The position numbers and the translations under genes were made by a program. A model generated the notes under the pieces. It did not search any database and had not been told where the DNA came from. It worked only from the letters and a program-made list of their open reading frames with translations. From Flavobacterium sp. DG2-3 (GTDB lineage: Bacteria > Bacteroidota > Bacteroidia > Flavobacteriales > Flavobacteriaceae), in assembly GCF_030730925.1 (NCBI RefSeq), contig NZ_JAVAMB010000001.1:310001-374000 (forward strand): 64,000 nt of DNA, in the 5' to 3' direction. This document shows, one piece after another, positions 44,756 through 52,653 of the stretch; positions within the stretch are counted from its first letter, which is position 1; each line of letters opens with the position of its first letter.

Positions 44756-44784
44756 TAAAAAAATCCCATATTAAAATGGGATTT
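44756..44784 (-). terminator. Terminator of DUF805 copy 2
   Basis: A 9-bp stem AAATCCCAT/ATGGGATTT and a T run on the minus strand, 19 bp after the stop at 44803. Confidence 0.8.
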
Positions 44785-44802
44785 GTATTAGAATTGGAAG
44801 AT

Positions 44803-45168
44803 TTATTCTTTACCAATTTCGTCAATTTCTTCTAATTCATTTTTAGGATCACTTCCGTATTGATTTGATTTCTTTTCTCCTTCGGTACAAGCTAAAATCA
44901 AACTATAAAAAGGAATAAGTAAATACCAGCCACTTTTACCAACATCATGCATTCTCCTTACACCTACTGCAATTGAAGGCAGTAAAACTGCGAAACTATA
45001 CAAAGTACTTATAATTGATAGTTTTGGCGCTAATGCCATAAAAAGAAAAAGCAAACCATATGAAATAATAATATTTAACAACGTAAAAAGCCAAAATTCT
45101 CTTCTTCTTGCTCTTCCTTTAAAATTTGCATAATTCTCAAAAACTACTTTTTTGTACATTTCTAACAT
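44803..45168 (-). CDS. DUF805 membrane protein (copy 2)
   Basis: 121 residues from the ATG at 45168, which aligns with copies 1 and 3 (EMYKKVVFENYANFKGRARRREFW). A longer frame from 45336 would add 56 residues without family counterpart. Predicted helices: LLNIIISYGLLFLFMAL, LYSFAVLLPSIAVGVRRMHDVGKSGWYLLIPFYSLIL. The C-terminus again ends in an acidic EIDEIGKE tail, as in copy 3. Function unknown. Confidence 0.87.
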   Translation of the reverse strand: MLEMYKKVVFENYANFKGRARRREFWLFTLLNIIISYGLLFLFMALAPKLSIISTLYSFAVLLPSIAVGVRRMHDVGKSGWYLLIPFYSLILACTEGEKKSNQYGSDPKNELEEIDEIGKE

Positions 45169-45318
45169 AATAAAACCATTTAATTTTTCCCTACTCTTTT
45201 GGATTTTCAGTTCCTCCATCCCTGTTTTTTTTACAGATTGCAAGGGTACTTCCTTTGAAAATTTCAAAATGTACTTAAAAGGTTTTATTGTAACACAAAA
45301 AGACAAAATAGTAAAGCA

Positions 45319-45353
45319 TAAAAAAATCCCATTCAAAAATTTGAATGGGATTT
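45319..45353 (-). terminator. Terminator of the DUF805 copy 3-TM2 unit
   Basis: A 14-bp perfect stem AAATCCCATTCAAA/TTTGAATGGGATTT with a minus-strand T run, 21 bp after the TM2 gene. Confidence 0.88.
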
Positions 45354-45373
45354 AGACAATATATGTTTTTCTT

Positions 45374-45652
45374 TTAGAACCAGCCTTTTTTACCAACTTG
45401 GTAAGTTTGGTAAAAATCTTCATCTGATTTTGTCAAGTAGATAATTCCTTCGATGAAGCCAATTATACTTCCTACTCCGCAAGTCACGATTGTAATTACG
45501 ATTTGGATAATTCCCTCTTGAGTGTATCCTAAGATAAATTTATGAACACCTAGATATCCAAAAATTATTCCCATAATTCCTGCTAATACTTTTTTGTTCT
45601 CTTGTCTTGGTTGAGATGGAGTATTCCAGCTTTCTGGTTTTGTAGTTTCCAT
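45374..45652 (-). CDS. TM2-domain protein
   Basis: 92 residues. A soluble N-terminus (ESWNTPSQPRQENKK) precedes a TM2 domain: GIMGIIFGYLGVHKFILG, then TQEGIIQIVITIVTCGVGSIIGFIEGIIYL. TM2 proteins are small two-helix membrane proteins with no agreed role in bacteria. The gene starts 16 bp after DUF805 copy 3 and is co-transcribed with it. Confidence 0.9.
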   Translation of the reverse strand: METTKPESWNTPSQPRQENKKVLAGIMGIIFGYLGVHKFILGYTQEGIIQIVITIVTCGVGSIIGFIEGIIYLTKSDEDFYQTYQVGKKGWF

Positions 45653-45668
45653 TTTTTATAATATTTAG

Positions 45669-46085
45669 TTAATTATTAATTCCTATTTCATCAATTTCTT
45701 CAATGGTACTTTTTGGATCCAAACCGTAATAGTTTTCTCCATGCTCTCCTTCAGTTACTAATAAAACCAACATCCAGATAGGTCCAGCCAACGGAATAAA
45801 AGAAACTAAAATAGTCCATCCGCTTTTTCCTAAATCGTGCATTCTTCTAACTGTAACAGCCAAAGATGGAATTATAGAAGCAATCAAATAAAGAAAAAAT
45901 AATCCTACTGCAATTGGAAGACCGATTTCTGTACCTAAAACCGCAGATAACATTAGCCCTAAAAAAATAAATGCAAACATAAGAAGCGATGTAGCAAGAC
46001 GAAAATACCAGTATTCACTTCTTCTAGCTCTTCCGTTAAAGTTTGCATAGTTCTGAAACATGGCTGTTTTATACCATTCAATCAT
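45669..46085 (-). CDS. DUF805 membrane protein (copy 3)
   Basis: 138 residues, slightly longer than its two paralogues. N-terminal WYKTAMFQNYANFNGRARRSEYWYF, then helices SLLMFAFIFLGLML, AVGLFFLYLIASIIPSLAV and WTILVSFIPLAGPIWMLVLL, with RRMHDLGKSGW between. It ends in an acidic EEIDEIGINN tail. First gene of a two-gene unit with TM2. The cluster probably arose by local duplication. Confidence 0.9.
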   Translation of the reverse strand: MIEWYKTAMFQNYANFNGRARRSEYWYFRLATSLLMFAFIFLGLMLSAVLGTEIGLPIAVGLFFLYLIASIIPSLAVTVRRMHDLGKSGWTILVSFIPLAGPIWMLVLLVTEGEHGENYYGLDPKSTIEEIDEIGINN

Positions 46086-46277
46086 AATTTTTAATCATTT
46101 GTTTTTGGCCTACTCTTGGGATTTTCGGTTTTCTCCGAATTTCAAAAAATCGTCCTATTTAGACTCATTCTTTAAAATTCGGAAACAATATTATTAAAAA
46201 TTAACAAATAAAACTAATCTTGCCAAATAAAATTCACAGGAAAAAACTCGTTATTAAAACCTAAAGGCTGTAGGCTA

Positions 46278-47225
46278 TTATTTGCCGTAAACTGCTTTAA
46301 TTTTATCTACAATTACTTGAGCCAGACGTTCATGACTTTCAAAAGTCCAACCTGCAATGTGAGGCGTCAGTAAGACATTTTTTGCTTCGAGAAGATATTG
46401 AAAAGCTTCTGGGGTGTTTTTATCTTGAAAAAGCGTTTCAAACGAAAGTTTTTCATACTCCAAAACATCTAGACCAGCACCTAAAACCTTTTTCGACTTC
46501 ATAGCTTCAACCAAATCGGCTGTAACTATATTTTTACCTCGCGAAGTGTTTATGATCCAAAATGGCTTTTTAAATGCATTTATAAATGCTGCATTTACCA
46601 TTTTATCTGTTTCGGGTGTCCAAGGCAAGTGAAGACTCAAAACATCTGCTTTTTCTTGAAGTTCTGCCAAAGAGACTTGTTTGGCATTTTCGTCTCCTAC
46701 ATTGTCTAAAATATCATAACATAAAACTTCTGTCTCAAAACCTCTTAGTTTTTTAGCGAAAGCTTTACCCATATTTCCGTAACCAATAATTCCGACTGTT
46801 TTTAAATCCAGTTCATGACCACGATTGCTTTCACGATTCCATTGTCCTGCTTTTACTTCGGCATCGGCTTGGTTTAAATTATTAAACAAAGATAAAATAA
46901 CGCCCAAGGAATGTTCTGCAACAGCGTTGCGATTACCTTCTGGAGCCGCAATGAGATGAATTCCTTTTGCAGAAGCATACTCACAATCAATACTTTCCAG
47001 ACCTGCGCCAACTCTCGCGATAAATTGCAACTTTGCTGCTTTATCTAAAAAGGTTTTATCAATCTTGAAACGGCTTCGAATTACAATTCCGTTATAATCA
47101 TGGATTTTGGCTTCGATTTCTTCTTTTGAAGATTTAAAATCGGCGTGGTTTTCAAAGCCCGCTTCTTCCAATTGGTTCCAAAGAATTGGATTATTACTAT
47201 CGATATGAAGAATTTTTACACTCAT
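46278..47225 (-). CDS. D-isomer-specific 2-hydroxyacid dehydrogenase, SerA-like
   Basis: 315 residues, the short form without a C-terminal ACT domain. NAD-binding motif VGIIGYGNMGKAFAKKL, signature NTSRGKNIV with the catalytic Arg, and LLTPHIAGWTFES with the catalytic His. The upstream substrate loop is FIARVGAGLESID. It resembles phosphoglycerate dehydrogenase, but a general 2-hydroxyacid substrate cannot be excluded, and no serB or serC lies nearby. A -7 box (TATTTTTG, 47248-47255) lies 22 bp upstream. Confidence 0.88.
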   Translation of the reverse strand: MSVKILHIDSNNPILWNQLEEAGFENHADFKSSKEEIEAKIHDYNGIVIRSRFKIDKTFLDKAAKLQFIARVGAGLESIDCEYASAKGIHLIAAPEGNRNAVAEHSLGVILSLFNNLNQADAEVKAGQWNRESNRGHELDLKTVGIIGYGNMGKAFAKKLRGFETEVLCYDILDNVGDENAKQVSLAELQEKADVLSLHLPWTPETDKMVNAAFINAFKKPFWIINTSRGKNIVTADLVEAMKSKKVLGAGLDVLEYEKLSFETLFQDKNTPEAFQYLLEAKNVLLTPHIAGWTFESHERLAQVIVDKIKAVYGK

Positions 47226-47536
47226 TTTTATTGATTTTATGATCTAACAAAAATACAGTAATTCTTCAAGATTATCTTAAATGAAAAGTTTTTGAACCAT
47301 ATAAGTGATATAAGTTTATTTTAAATTCTGCGTAGATCATTTGTTTTTTTACTTGTAGTTTAGAGTTGAGATACCATTTTTTTGAAATGCAAGCCATATA
47401 AGTTTCTTTAAGTCTACTTTATGCAGTTATAAGCCTTATCTGGTTTATTCCTTTTCCACTTCGTAGATTTTTTCTAACTTTGAAGATATTGGGATTTTTT
47501 CATATCCTATTCATTAATACTTCACAAAATTTTTAT
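47226..47536. other. Divergent promoter gap between the 2-hydroxyacid dehydrogenase and nhaA
   Basis: It holds -7 boxes for both genes (47248-47255 on minus, TATTTTTG; 47475-47482 on plus, TAACTTTG). The sequence between contains repeated ATATAAG(T) words but no gene or hairpin that I can support. Confidence 0.5.
47475..47482 (+). promoter_or_regulatory. -7 box TAACTTTG of nhaA
   Basis: A perfect match 54 bp upstream of the ATG at 47537. It overlaps an earlier in-frame ATG at 47480, which is therefore unlikely to be the start. Confidence 0.5.
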
Positions 47537-48676
47537 ATGAAATTAACCAAGACTTTTAAAGCCTTTTTTAAGAACGAAAAATCAGGAGGAATTATCTTGC
47601 TCTTTGTCACGCTTTTATCCTTATTTCTTGCCAACTCATCTTTTCAGGTTCCATATGTTGCGTTTTGGGAAAAAGATAATATTGCAGGGCATTCGATCAC
47701 ACATTGGATCAATGATGGGTTAATGACAATTTTCTTTCTTTTGATTGGTTTGGAGTTGGAACGAGAAATTTATCACGGTGAATTATCAAATATTAAAAAC
47801 GCATCGCTGCCCATCATGGCTGCTTTTGGAGGAATGCTAGTTCCTGCCGCAATATTCTTAGCTTTAAATTACGGAACAACTACACAAAACGGTGCCGGAA
47901 TTCCGATGGCGACCGATATCGCATTTGCCATTGGAATTTTATCTCTTTTAGGAAATAGAGTTCCTGCTTCATTAAAAGTTTTTCTAACAGCTCTTGCCGT
48001 TATTGACGATTTGGGCGCAATTATCGTTATTGCCATTTTTTACACCACGTCAATCTCTTTTTTAAATCTTGGAATCGCACTTGGAATCTGGTGTTTGCTT
48101 TTTGTTTTAAATCGAATGAAAATTCACAATCTAATTCCGTACTTAATTGGCGGTGTCATAATGTGGTATTTTATGCTTAATTCTGGAGTTCACGCCACCA
48201 TAACAGGTGTGATTCTGGCATTTGTTATTCCGTTTGGCGATGGAGGCGAAAAAACCTCTTCGTATAGACTTCAACATTTTCTGCATCAGCCAGTCGCTTT
48301 TTTTATCCTGCCTCTTTTTGCAGTTGCGAATACTGCTTTACCAATTACCGAAAACTGGCATGAAGGCTTAAGCCATGTCAATACCTACGGAATCATTCTT
48401 GGACTTGTAGTGGGAAAACCGCTTGGAATTTTACTTTTTTCTTCAGTGGGGGTTACTTCTGGTTTGTGCATTTTACCGAAAAATCTAAAATGGACACATA
48501 TTTTAGGCGCGGGAATGCTCGGTGGAATTGGTTTTACAATGTCGATTTTCATTACCGTTTTGGCATTCAAAAATCCTGAAATTATTGTCTTTTCTAAAAT
48601 AGCAATTCTTATTGCTTCTTTCTTAGCTGGACTTATGGGATTTGTTTATTTGAAATACACTCTTAGTAAAAAATGA
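47537..48676 (+). CDS. nhaA: Na+/H+ antiporter NhaA
   Basis: 379 residues from the ATG at 47537, close to the usual length. An inner-membrane antiporter exporting Na+ in exchange for H+. The twin-Asp ion site is in LAVIDDLGAIIVIAIFY, and the amphipathic start KAFFKNEKSGGIILLF is typical. Also ATDIAFAIGILSLLG, GGIGFTMSIFI and about 11-12 membrane helices. A frame from 47480 would add 19 residues overlapping the promoter. Transcribed alone. Confidence 0.96.
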   Translation: MKLTKTFKAFFKNEKSGGIILLFVTLLSLFLANSSFQVPYVAFWEKDNIAGHSITHWINDGLMTIFFLLIGLELEREIYHGELSNIKNASLPIMAAFGGMLVPAAIFLALNYGTTTQNGAGIPMATDIAFAIGILSLLGNRVPASLKVFLTALAVIDDLGAIIVIAIFYTTSISFLNLGIALGIWCLLFVLNRMKIHNLIPYLIGGVIMWYFMLNSGVHATITGVILAFVIPFGDGGEKTSSYRLQHFLHQPVAFFILPLFAVANTALPITENWHEGLSHVNTYGIILGLVVGKPLGILLFSSVGVTSGLCILPKNLKWTHILGAGMLGGIGFTMSIFITVLAFKNPEIIVFSKIAILIASFLAGLMGFVYLKYTLSKK

Positions 48677-48684
48677 AACTTATT

Positions 48685-49027
48685 TTTTAAATTCCAATTG
48701 AAAAAATTCCAAATTCCAATTTAAAACTTTGCAAAGATTCCATGTTCCTTGGAATTACAAACTATAATTTTATTCTCATTTTTATTAAACATAGCCCAAG
48801 GTTTCAACCTTGGGCACACAACGTAAACGTAAAGTGATTTGCAATGCGTTCCCAAGGTTGAAACCTTGGGCTATGTTTGATAATCTTTGTCGAATTCTAG
48901 TGCGATTTGCTTCGCATGTTCGCGCCTCGTTCTTCAGAATAACAAAATATTCTATTTCGCAAAAAAAATTCCAAACTCCAATAATAAAATTGGAATTTGG
49001 AATTTAAAATATTGGAATTTCTTTAAA
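48685..49027. repeat. AATTCCAAATTCC-type repeats filling the nhaA-proC gap
   Basis: Copies of AAATTCCAAATTCCAATTT (48705-48724) and its inverted form AAATTGGAATTTGGAATTT (about 48988-49006) sit on either side of the REP-like hairpin. The same words occur at 39.6, 40.35, 41.45 and 52.63 kb. The gap has no credible gene. Confidence 0.75.
48787..48878. repeat. REP-like long hairpin with 28-bp perfect arms
   Basis: Arms at 48787-48814 (AAACATAGCCCAAGG...) and 48851-48878 are perfect inverted copies. Each arm also contains its own palindrome, CCCAAGGTT/AACCTTGGG, so cruciform or two-hairpin folding is possible. Looks like a REP/BIME element of the kind mobilised by RAYT transposases, but no such gene is in the window. 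Confidence 0.85.
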
Positions 49028-49029
49028 AC

Positions 49030-49806
49030 CTAACCTTTAATCTGTTTCAAAGAAGTCTTGATTCCTTTAATTAATGACGAACTGAAACCATTGTGCTCCA
49101 TTTCGTTCAGACCGACAATTGTACAGCCTTGAGGCGTTGTTACACGGTCGATTAATTGTTCTGGGTGCACTCGTTCTTCTAGAAGCATTTTCGCAGCTCC
49201 TTTTACCGTTTGCGCGGCAATTGCTAAAGCAGTATTAGAATCAAATCCTATTTCGATTCCGGCTTGCATAGAAGCGCGAATATAACGTAAAGCATAAGCT
49301 GTTCCACATGCGCCTAAAACTGTCGCTGCATCCATTAGTTTTTCATCAATTACTGGAGCGGTTCCTAAATCTTGGAACAAATCGACAATTGGCGAAGCAT
49401 TTGCTGCATACTTTTCTGGGAAAGAAATACAAGTCGCCGATTCTCCAAACTGAGCCGCAATATTTGGCATAATGCGAACTACCGGATATTCGTAGTTGGT
49501 TTTAGTTTGAAGCACGTCCAAAGACAATCCGCTTACTGCAGAAGCAATAGTTTTGTTTTGAATAACGGGCAGAATTTCAGCCAAAACTGTATCTACCTGA
49601 TACGGTTTTATGGTTAAAATAACAACATCAGCTTCCTCGATGTTGTGTTTATTATCGTTAGAAACAGTAATGCCATATTCTGATAAATATTGAATACTTG
49701 CAATGTTTCTTCTTGTAACAGTAACTTGGTTGTTTTTCGAGAATTTAGCAATTCCCAAGGCAATAGAAACCCCAAGGTTTCCTCCTCCAATAATGTGTAC
49801 TTTCAT
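49030..49806 (-). CDS. proC: Pyrroline-5-carboxylate reductase
   Basis: 258 residues. The last step of proline synthesis, NAD(P)H-dependent. N-terminal Rossmann motif VHIIGGGNLGVSIALGIA, VVILTIKPYQVDTVL, the ProC block VRIMPNIAAQFGES, and the C-terminal signature VTTPQGCTIVGLNEME (usually TSPGGTT). Length is at the short end of the normal range. A separate unit on the minus strand between nhaA and mgtE. Confidence 0.93.
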   Translation of the reverse strand: MKVHIIGGGNLGVSIALGIAKFSKNNQVTVTRRNIASIQYLSEYGITVSNDNKHNIEEADVVILTIKPYQVDTVLAEILPVIQNKTIASAVSGLSLDVLQTKTNYEYPVVRIMPNIAAQFGESATCISFPEKYAANASPIVDLFQDLGTAPVIDEKLMDAATVLGACGTAYALRYIRASMQAGIEIGFDSNTALAIAAQTVKGAAKMLLEERVHPEQLIDRVTTPQGCTIVGLNEMEHNGFSSSLIKGIKTSLKQIKG

Positions 49807-49918
49807 TCTGGTTGGCTTTAATTTATTTCTGGCTGATTAACAGCTTTTTTTGCGCCTGTAAATTACGCAGATTTTAGAGATCTTAAATCACTGTAATATA
49901 CTAATTTGTGGCAAAAAT

Positions 49919-51268
49919 CTAGAATCCAAGAATCAAATTAGCTACTCCAAAGTAGAGCATAATTCCAAAAACATCATTGGTTGTTGTGATAAACGGACCC
50001 GTAGCAATTGCGGGATCAATTTTGTTTTTGTTAAGAAAAAGTGGCACTAAAGTTCCTAAAGTTGCCGCAAAAAGAATCACCACAATCATAGAAATCGAAA
50101 TTGCAAATCCGACCAAATACTGCTGGTACATGATAGAATGATAGCACAATAAAAGCAAAGAGATAATGCTTCCTGATATCATAGAAACGGTAATTTCTTT
50201 TGTAAAATAACCGCGGCTAAAATCTTTTAACGTTCCATTTGCCAAACCTTGCACAACAATTGCCGAAGCCTGAACACCGATATTTCCTGCAGTTGCAGAT
50301 AATAACGGCACAAATATGATTAACGTCGAATATTTTTGAAAAGTACTTTCGTTACCTTTTAAGACAAAAGAAGCCACAATCTCGATCACCATCCCGATTA
50401 AAAGCCATGGCAAACGCGCTTTTGTCAATTCGTAAACACTGTCATTCGATTCAACGTCTTGTGTAATACCCGCAGCTAACTGGTAATCCTTATCGGCTTC
50501 TTCCTTGATAACGTCAACAATGTCGTCAATAGTAATTCTTCCCACCAAACGGCCGAGTTCGTCAACAACAGGAATTGCCTCTAAATCGTATTTCTGCATG
50601 ATACGAGCCACCTCAACATCTTCGGTATCTACGTTTACGAAATTTAATTTCCTGATATAAACCTCACCGATCTGCGTTTTAGTAGAAGAAGTTAGTAAAT
50701 CTTTAAGTGATAATCTTCCTTTAAGTCGGTTTTCATCATCAACTACATAAATAGAATGTACTCTGGATACATTTTCTGCCTGAATTCGCATTTCTTTAAC
50801 GCAGGTTAAGACATTCCAGTTTTCATTTACTTTTACAAGCTCTTTCCCCATCAAACCACCGGCTGTGTTCTCGTCGTAACGCAAAAGATCAACAATGTCT
50901 TTGGCGTGCTCCACATCGACCATTTCCGAGATTACTTCCGCTTTTATTTCCTGCGAAAGTTCCGCGATAATATCGGCAGCATCGTTGGTTTCAAGCTCGT
51001 CAAGCTCTTCTGCAATTTCCTTTGGCGAAAGTCGGCTTAAGATATTTTCACGCAGATCTTCTTCTAATTCAAGAAGAATTTCAGCTGTTTTATCACTATC
51101 TAAAACCTTAAAGATGTAGGTTGCTTCGTCAAAATCTAATTCATCTAAGATTTCGGCAATATCAGCGTGGTGCAGATCATTCAGTAAAACTTCAAGTTCA
51201 TTGTCGTTTTTACTAATAATCAGTTCTTCTAATTGAAGTATAAATTCTTTACTAACTTTGAACTCCAT
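49919..51268 (-). CDS. mgtE: Magnesium transporter MgtE
   Basis: 449 residues. An N-terminal acidic helical superhelix (about 1-130, repeated [21 protein letters not shown] segments), two CBS domains (about 135-255; [34 protein letters not shown]), and five membrane helices at 270-449. The family ion-selective region appears as [19 protein letters not shown], and [19 protein letters not shown] follows. The channel imports Mg2+ and is gated by Mg2+ bound to the N and CBS domains. Its start overlaps the rsmA end by 17 bp, so the two are co-transcribed and likely coupled. Confidence 0.96.
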   Translation of the reverse strand: MEFKVSKEFILQLEELIISKNDNELEVLLNDLHHADIAEILDELDFDEATYIFKVLDSDKTAEILLELEEDLRENILSRLSPKEIAEELDELETNDAADIIAELSQEIKAEVISEMVDVEHAKDIVDLLRYDENTAGGLMGKELVKVNENWNVLTCVKEMRIQAENVSRVHSIYVVDDENRLKGRLSLKDLLTSSTKTQIGEVYIRKLNFVNVDTEDVEVARIMQKYDLEAIPVVDELGRLVGRITIDDIVDVIKEEADKDYQLAAGITQDVESNDSVYELTKARLPWLLIGMVIEIVASFVLKGNESTFQKYSTLIIFVPLLSATAGNIGVQASAIVVQGLANGTLKDFSRGYFTKEITVSMISGSIISLLLLCYHSIMYQQYLVGFAISISMIVVILFAATLGTLVPLFLNKNKIDPAIATGPFITTTNDVFGIMLYFGVANLILGF

Positions 51269-52037
51269 CGGCTTCTATTTTTTGAGTTAGTTCAATAAAT
51301 TCGGCTGTACTTAGCTGTTCCGGACGTTTATCAAAGATAGTGTCTTCTCGCAGTTTATCAGATAAATTTAATGTTTTCAAACTGTTACGTAATGTTTTTC
51401 GTCTCTGCTGAAAAGCGGTTTTTACAACCGTAAAAAACAACTTTTCGCTACAAGGAAGACTGTAATCTTCCTTTCGGGTCATTCTCATCACACCCGATTT
51501 GACCTTGGGCGGAGGAATAAAAACGTTTTCATCAACCGTAAACAGATACTCAGTATCATAGAAAGCCTGCGCTAAAACTGATAAAATTCCGTATGTTTTC
51601 GAACCTTTCTTTTCGCAGATGCGTTCGGCTACTTCTTTCTGAAACATTCCAGAAAACTCTGGAATCTGATGTTTTAGATCTAATGTTCTAAAAACAATCT
51701 GAGAAGAAATATTATACGGAAAGTTACCAATAATGGCAAACTGTTTGTCCTTGTAAACTTCGTTTATATTGTATTTCAGGAAATCCTGAGAGATAATTTT
51801 ATCTTTTAATTTTGGATAATTAGCATCCAAATACGCTACAGATTCGGTATCGATCTCAATAACGTGTGTAGTAATTGGCTTTTCAAGTAAGTATTTAGTA
51901 AGCACACCCATTCCTGGTCCTATTTCTAAAACCTCATTGTATCCCTTAAAAGTCAAAGTATCTGCAATTGCTTTTGCAATACTTTCATCTTTAAGAAAGT
52001 GCTGTCCTAAATGTTTTTTGGCTTTTACTTTTTCCAT
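51252..52037 (-). CDS. rsmA: 16S rRNA dimethyladenosine transferase
   Basis: 261 residues. It dimethylates the two adjacent adenines near the 3' end of 16S rRNA (KsgA). N-terminal [17 protein letters not shown] motif [16 protein letters not shown], and the NxPY-type active site [12 protein letters not shown]. Also [15 protein letters not shown] and [12 protein letters not shown] in the C-terminal domain. Full length. A -7 box (TACTTTTG, 52064-52071) lies 26 bp upstream, and mgtE overlaps its end. Confidence 0.97.
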   Translation of the reverse strand: MEKVKAKKHLGQHFLKDESIAKAIADTLTFKGYNEVLEIGPGMGVLTKYLLEKPITTHVIEIDTESVAYLDANYPKLKDKIISQDFLKYNINEVYKDKQFAIIGNFPYNISSQIVFRTLDLKHQIPEFSGMFQKEVAERICEKKGSKTYGILSVLAQAFYDTEYLFTVDENVFIPPPKVKSGVMRMTRKEDYSLPCSEKLFFTVVKTAFQQRRKTLRNSLKTLNLSDKLREDTIFDKRPEQLSTAEFIELTQKIEADGVQS

Positions 52038-52063
52038 TTTCTTACTTGTTTGCCAGAAGGCTG

Positions 52064-52071
52064 CAAAAGTA
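52064..52071 (-). promoter_or_regulatory. -7 box TACTTTTG of rsmA-mgtE
   Basis: A perfect minus-strand TAnnTTTG at a leader-compatible distance from the rsmA ATG. No good -33 element. Confidence 0.4.
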
Positions 52072-52114
52072 TTCTTTTTTTATCGAAAGGCTCTACATCT
52101 ACTGAATTATTTTG

Positions 52115-52175
52115 CTATAAAGGCACGAAGACGCCATTTTTTTTGCCACGAAGACTCAAAGGCGCAAAGGTTTAT
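52115..52175. repeat. GCCACGAAGACTCAAAGGCGCAAAG-type intergenic repeat fragment
   Basis: AAAGGCACGAAGACGCC and TTTGCCACGAAGACTCAAAGG follow one another upstream of rsmA. The same words occur at 38.17, 61.95 and 62.28-62.55 kb. No inverted partner is visible in this gap. Confidence 0.65.
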
Positions 52176-52246
52176 TTTTTTCAATCAATTACAATCAAGA
52201 AATTGTCTTTGCCTCAAATTTTAACTGAACACTAATTCCTGATCAC

Positions 52247-52270
52247 TGAACACTAAAAAAATCAGTGTTC
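52247..52270 (-). terminator. Possible terminator overlapping the DUF4286 stop codon
   Basis: Stem GAACACT/AGTGTTC at 52248-52254 and 52264-52270, with the T run in the loop on the minus strand and the stop codon inside. The geometry is unusual, so low confidence. Confidence 0.35.
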
Positions 52271-52573
52271 CGAAATAACCTCTAATTCTGTTCTAAATGA
52301 AAGCATTTTATCTGCAAATAAACCCAAAGCTTCTCTGTGAAATTCTGGTTCATCTTCGATATAAAACTTATCTAAAGTTTCTTTGCTGTCTGTTACATAT
52401 TGTACCGAATAGGTAATTCCGCCCATTTCTTCTTCAACCAAAACTTTTACAATTCGTGCTGAAGAAAATTTCTGAGTTGCCAGAATTTCTGGTATGTGTT
52501 TTTCCTGCATCCATTTTAACCATTGGTCGTGAACGCTTTCGTGTATATTGGTGGTAACGTTGTATATAATCAT
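52262..52573 (-). CDS. DUF4286 family protein
   Basis: 103 residues, cytoplasmic. It opens MIIYNVTTNIHESVHDQWLKWMQ and contains HIPEILATQKFSSARIVKVL and GGITYSVQYV, the pattern of DUF4286, a small ferredoxin-like alpha/beta family common in Bacteroidota. Function is not established. It lies between a TPR gene and rsmA on the same strand, with repeat sequence on both sides. Confidence 0.88.
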   Translation of the reverse strand: MIIYNVTTNIHESVHDQWLKWMQEKHIPEILATQKFSSARIVKVLVEEEMGGITYSVQYVTDSKETLDKFYIEDEPEFHREALGLFADKMLSFRTELEVISEH

Positions 52574-52578
52574 TTTTT

Positions 52579-52650
52579 TTTAAGGTTCTAAGGTTCTGAG
52601 ATACTAAGCTTCTAAGTTTTTCTTTTTGGAATTTGGAATTTAAATATTGA
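52579..52650. repeat. Third copy of the CTAAGGTTCTGAG repeat next to an AATTTGGAATTT word
   Basis: TTCTAAGGTTCTGAGATACT (about 52585-52604) resembles the elements at 39474-39515 and 39718-39760. It is followed by TTGGAATTTGGAATTTAAA, so the two repeat types again sit side by side. Confidence 0.65.
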
Positions 52651-52653
52651 AAT

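Noticed and set aside
48810..49007. Plus-strand open frame of 65 codons after nhaA
   Set aside because: It overlaps the REP-like hairpin and AATTCC repeats; the apparent peptide is a translation of repeat sequence.
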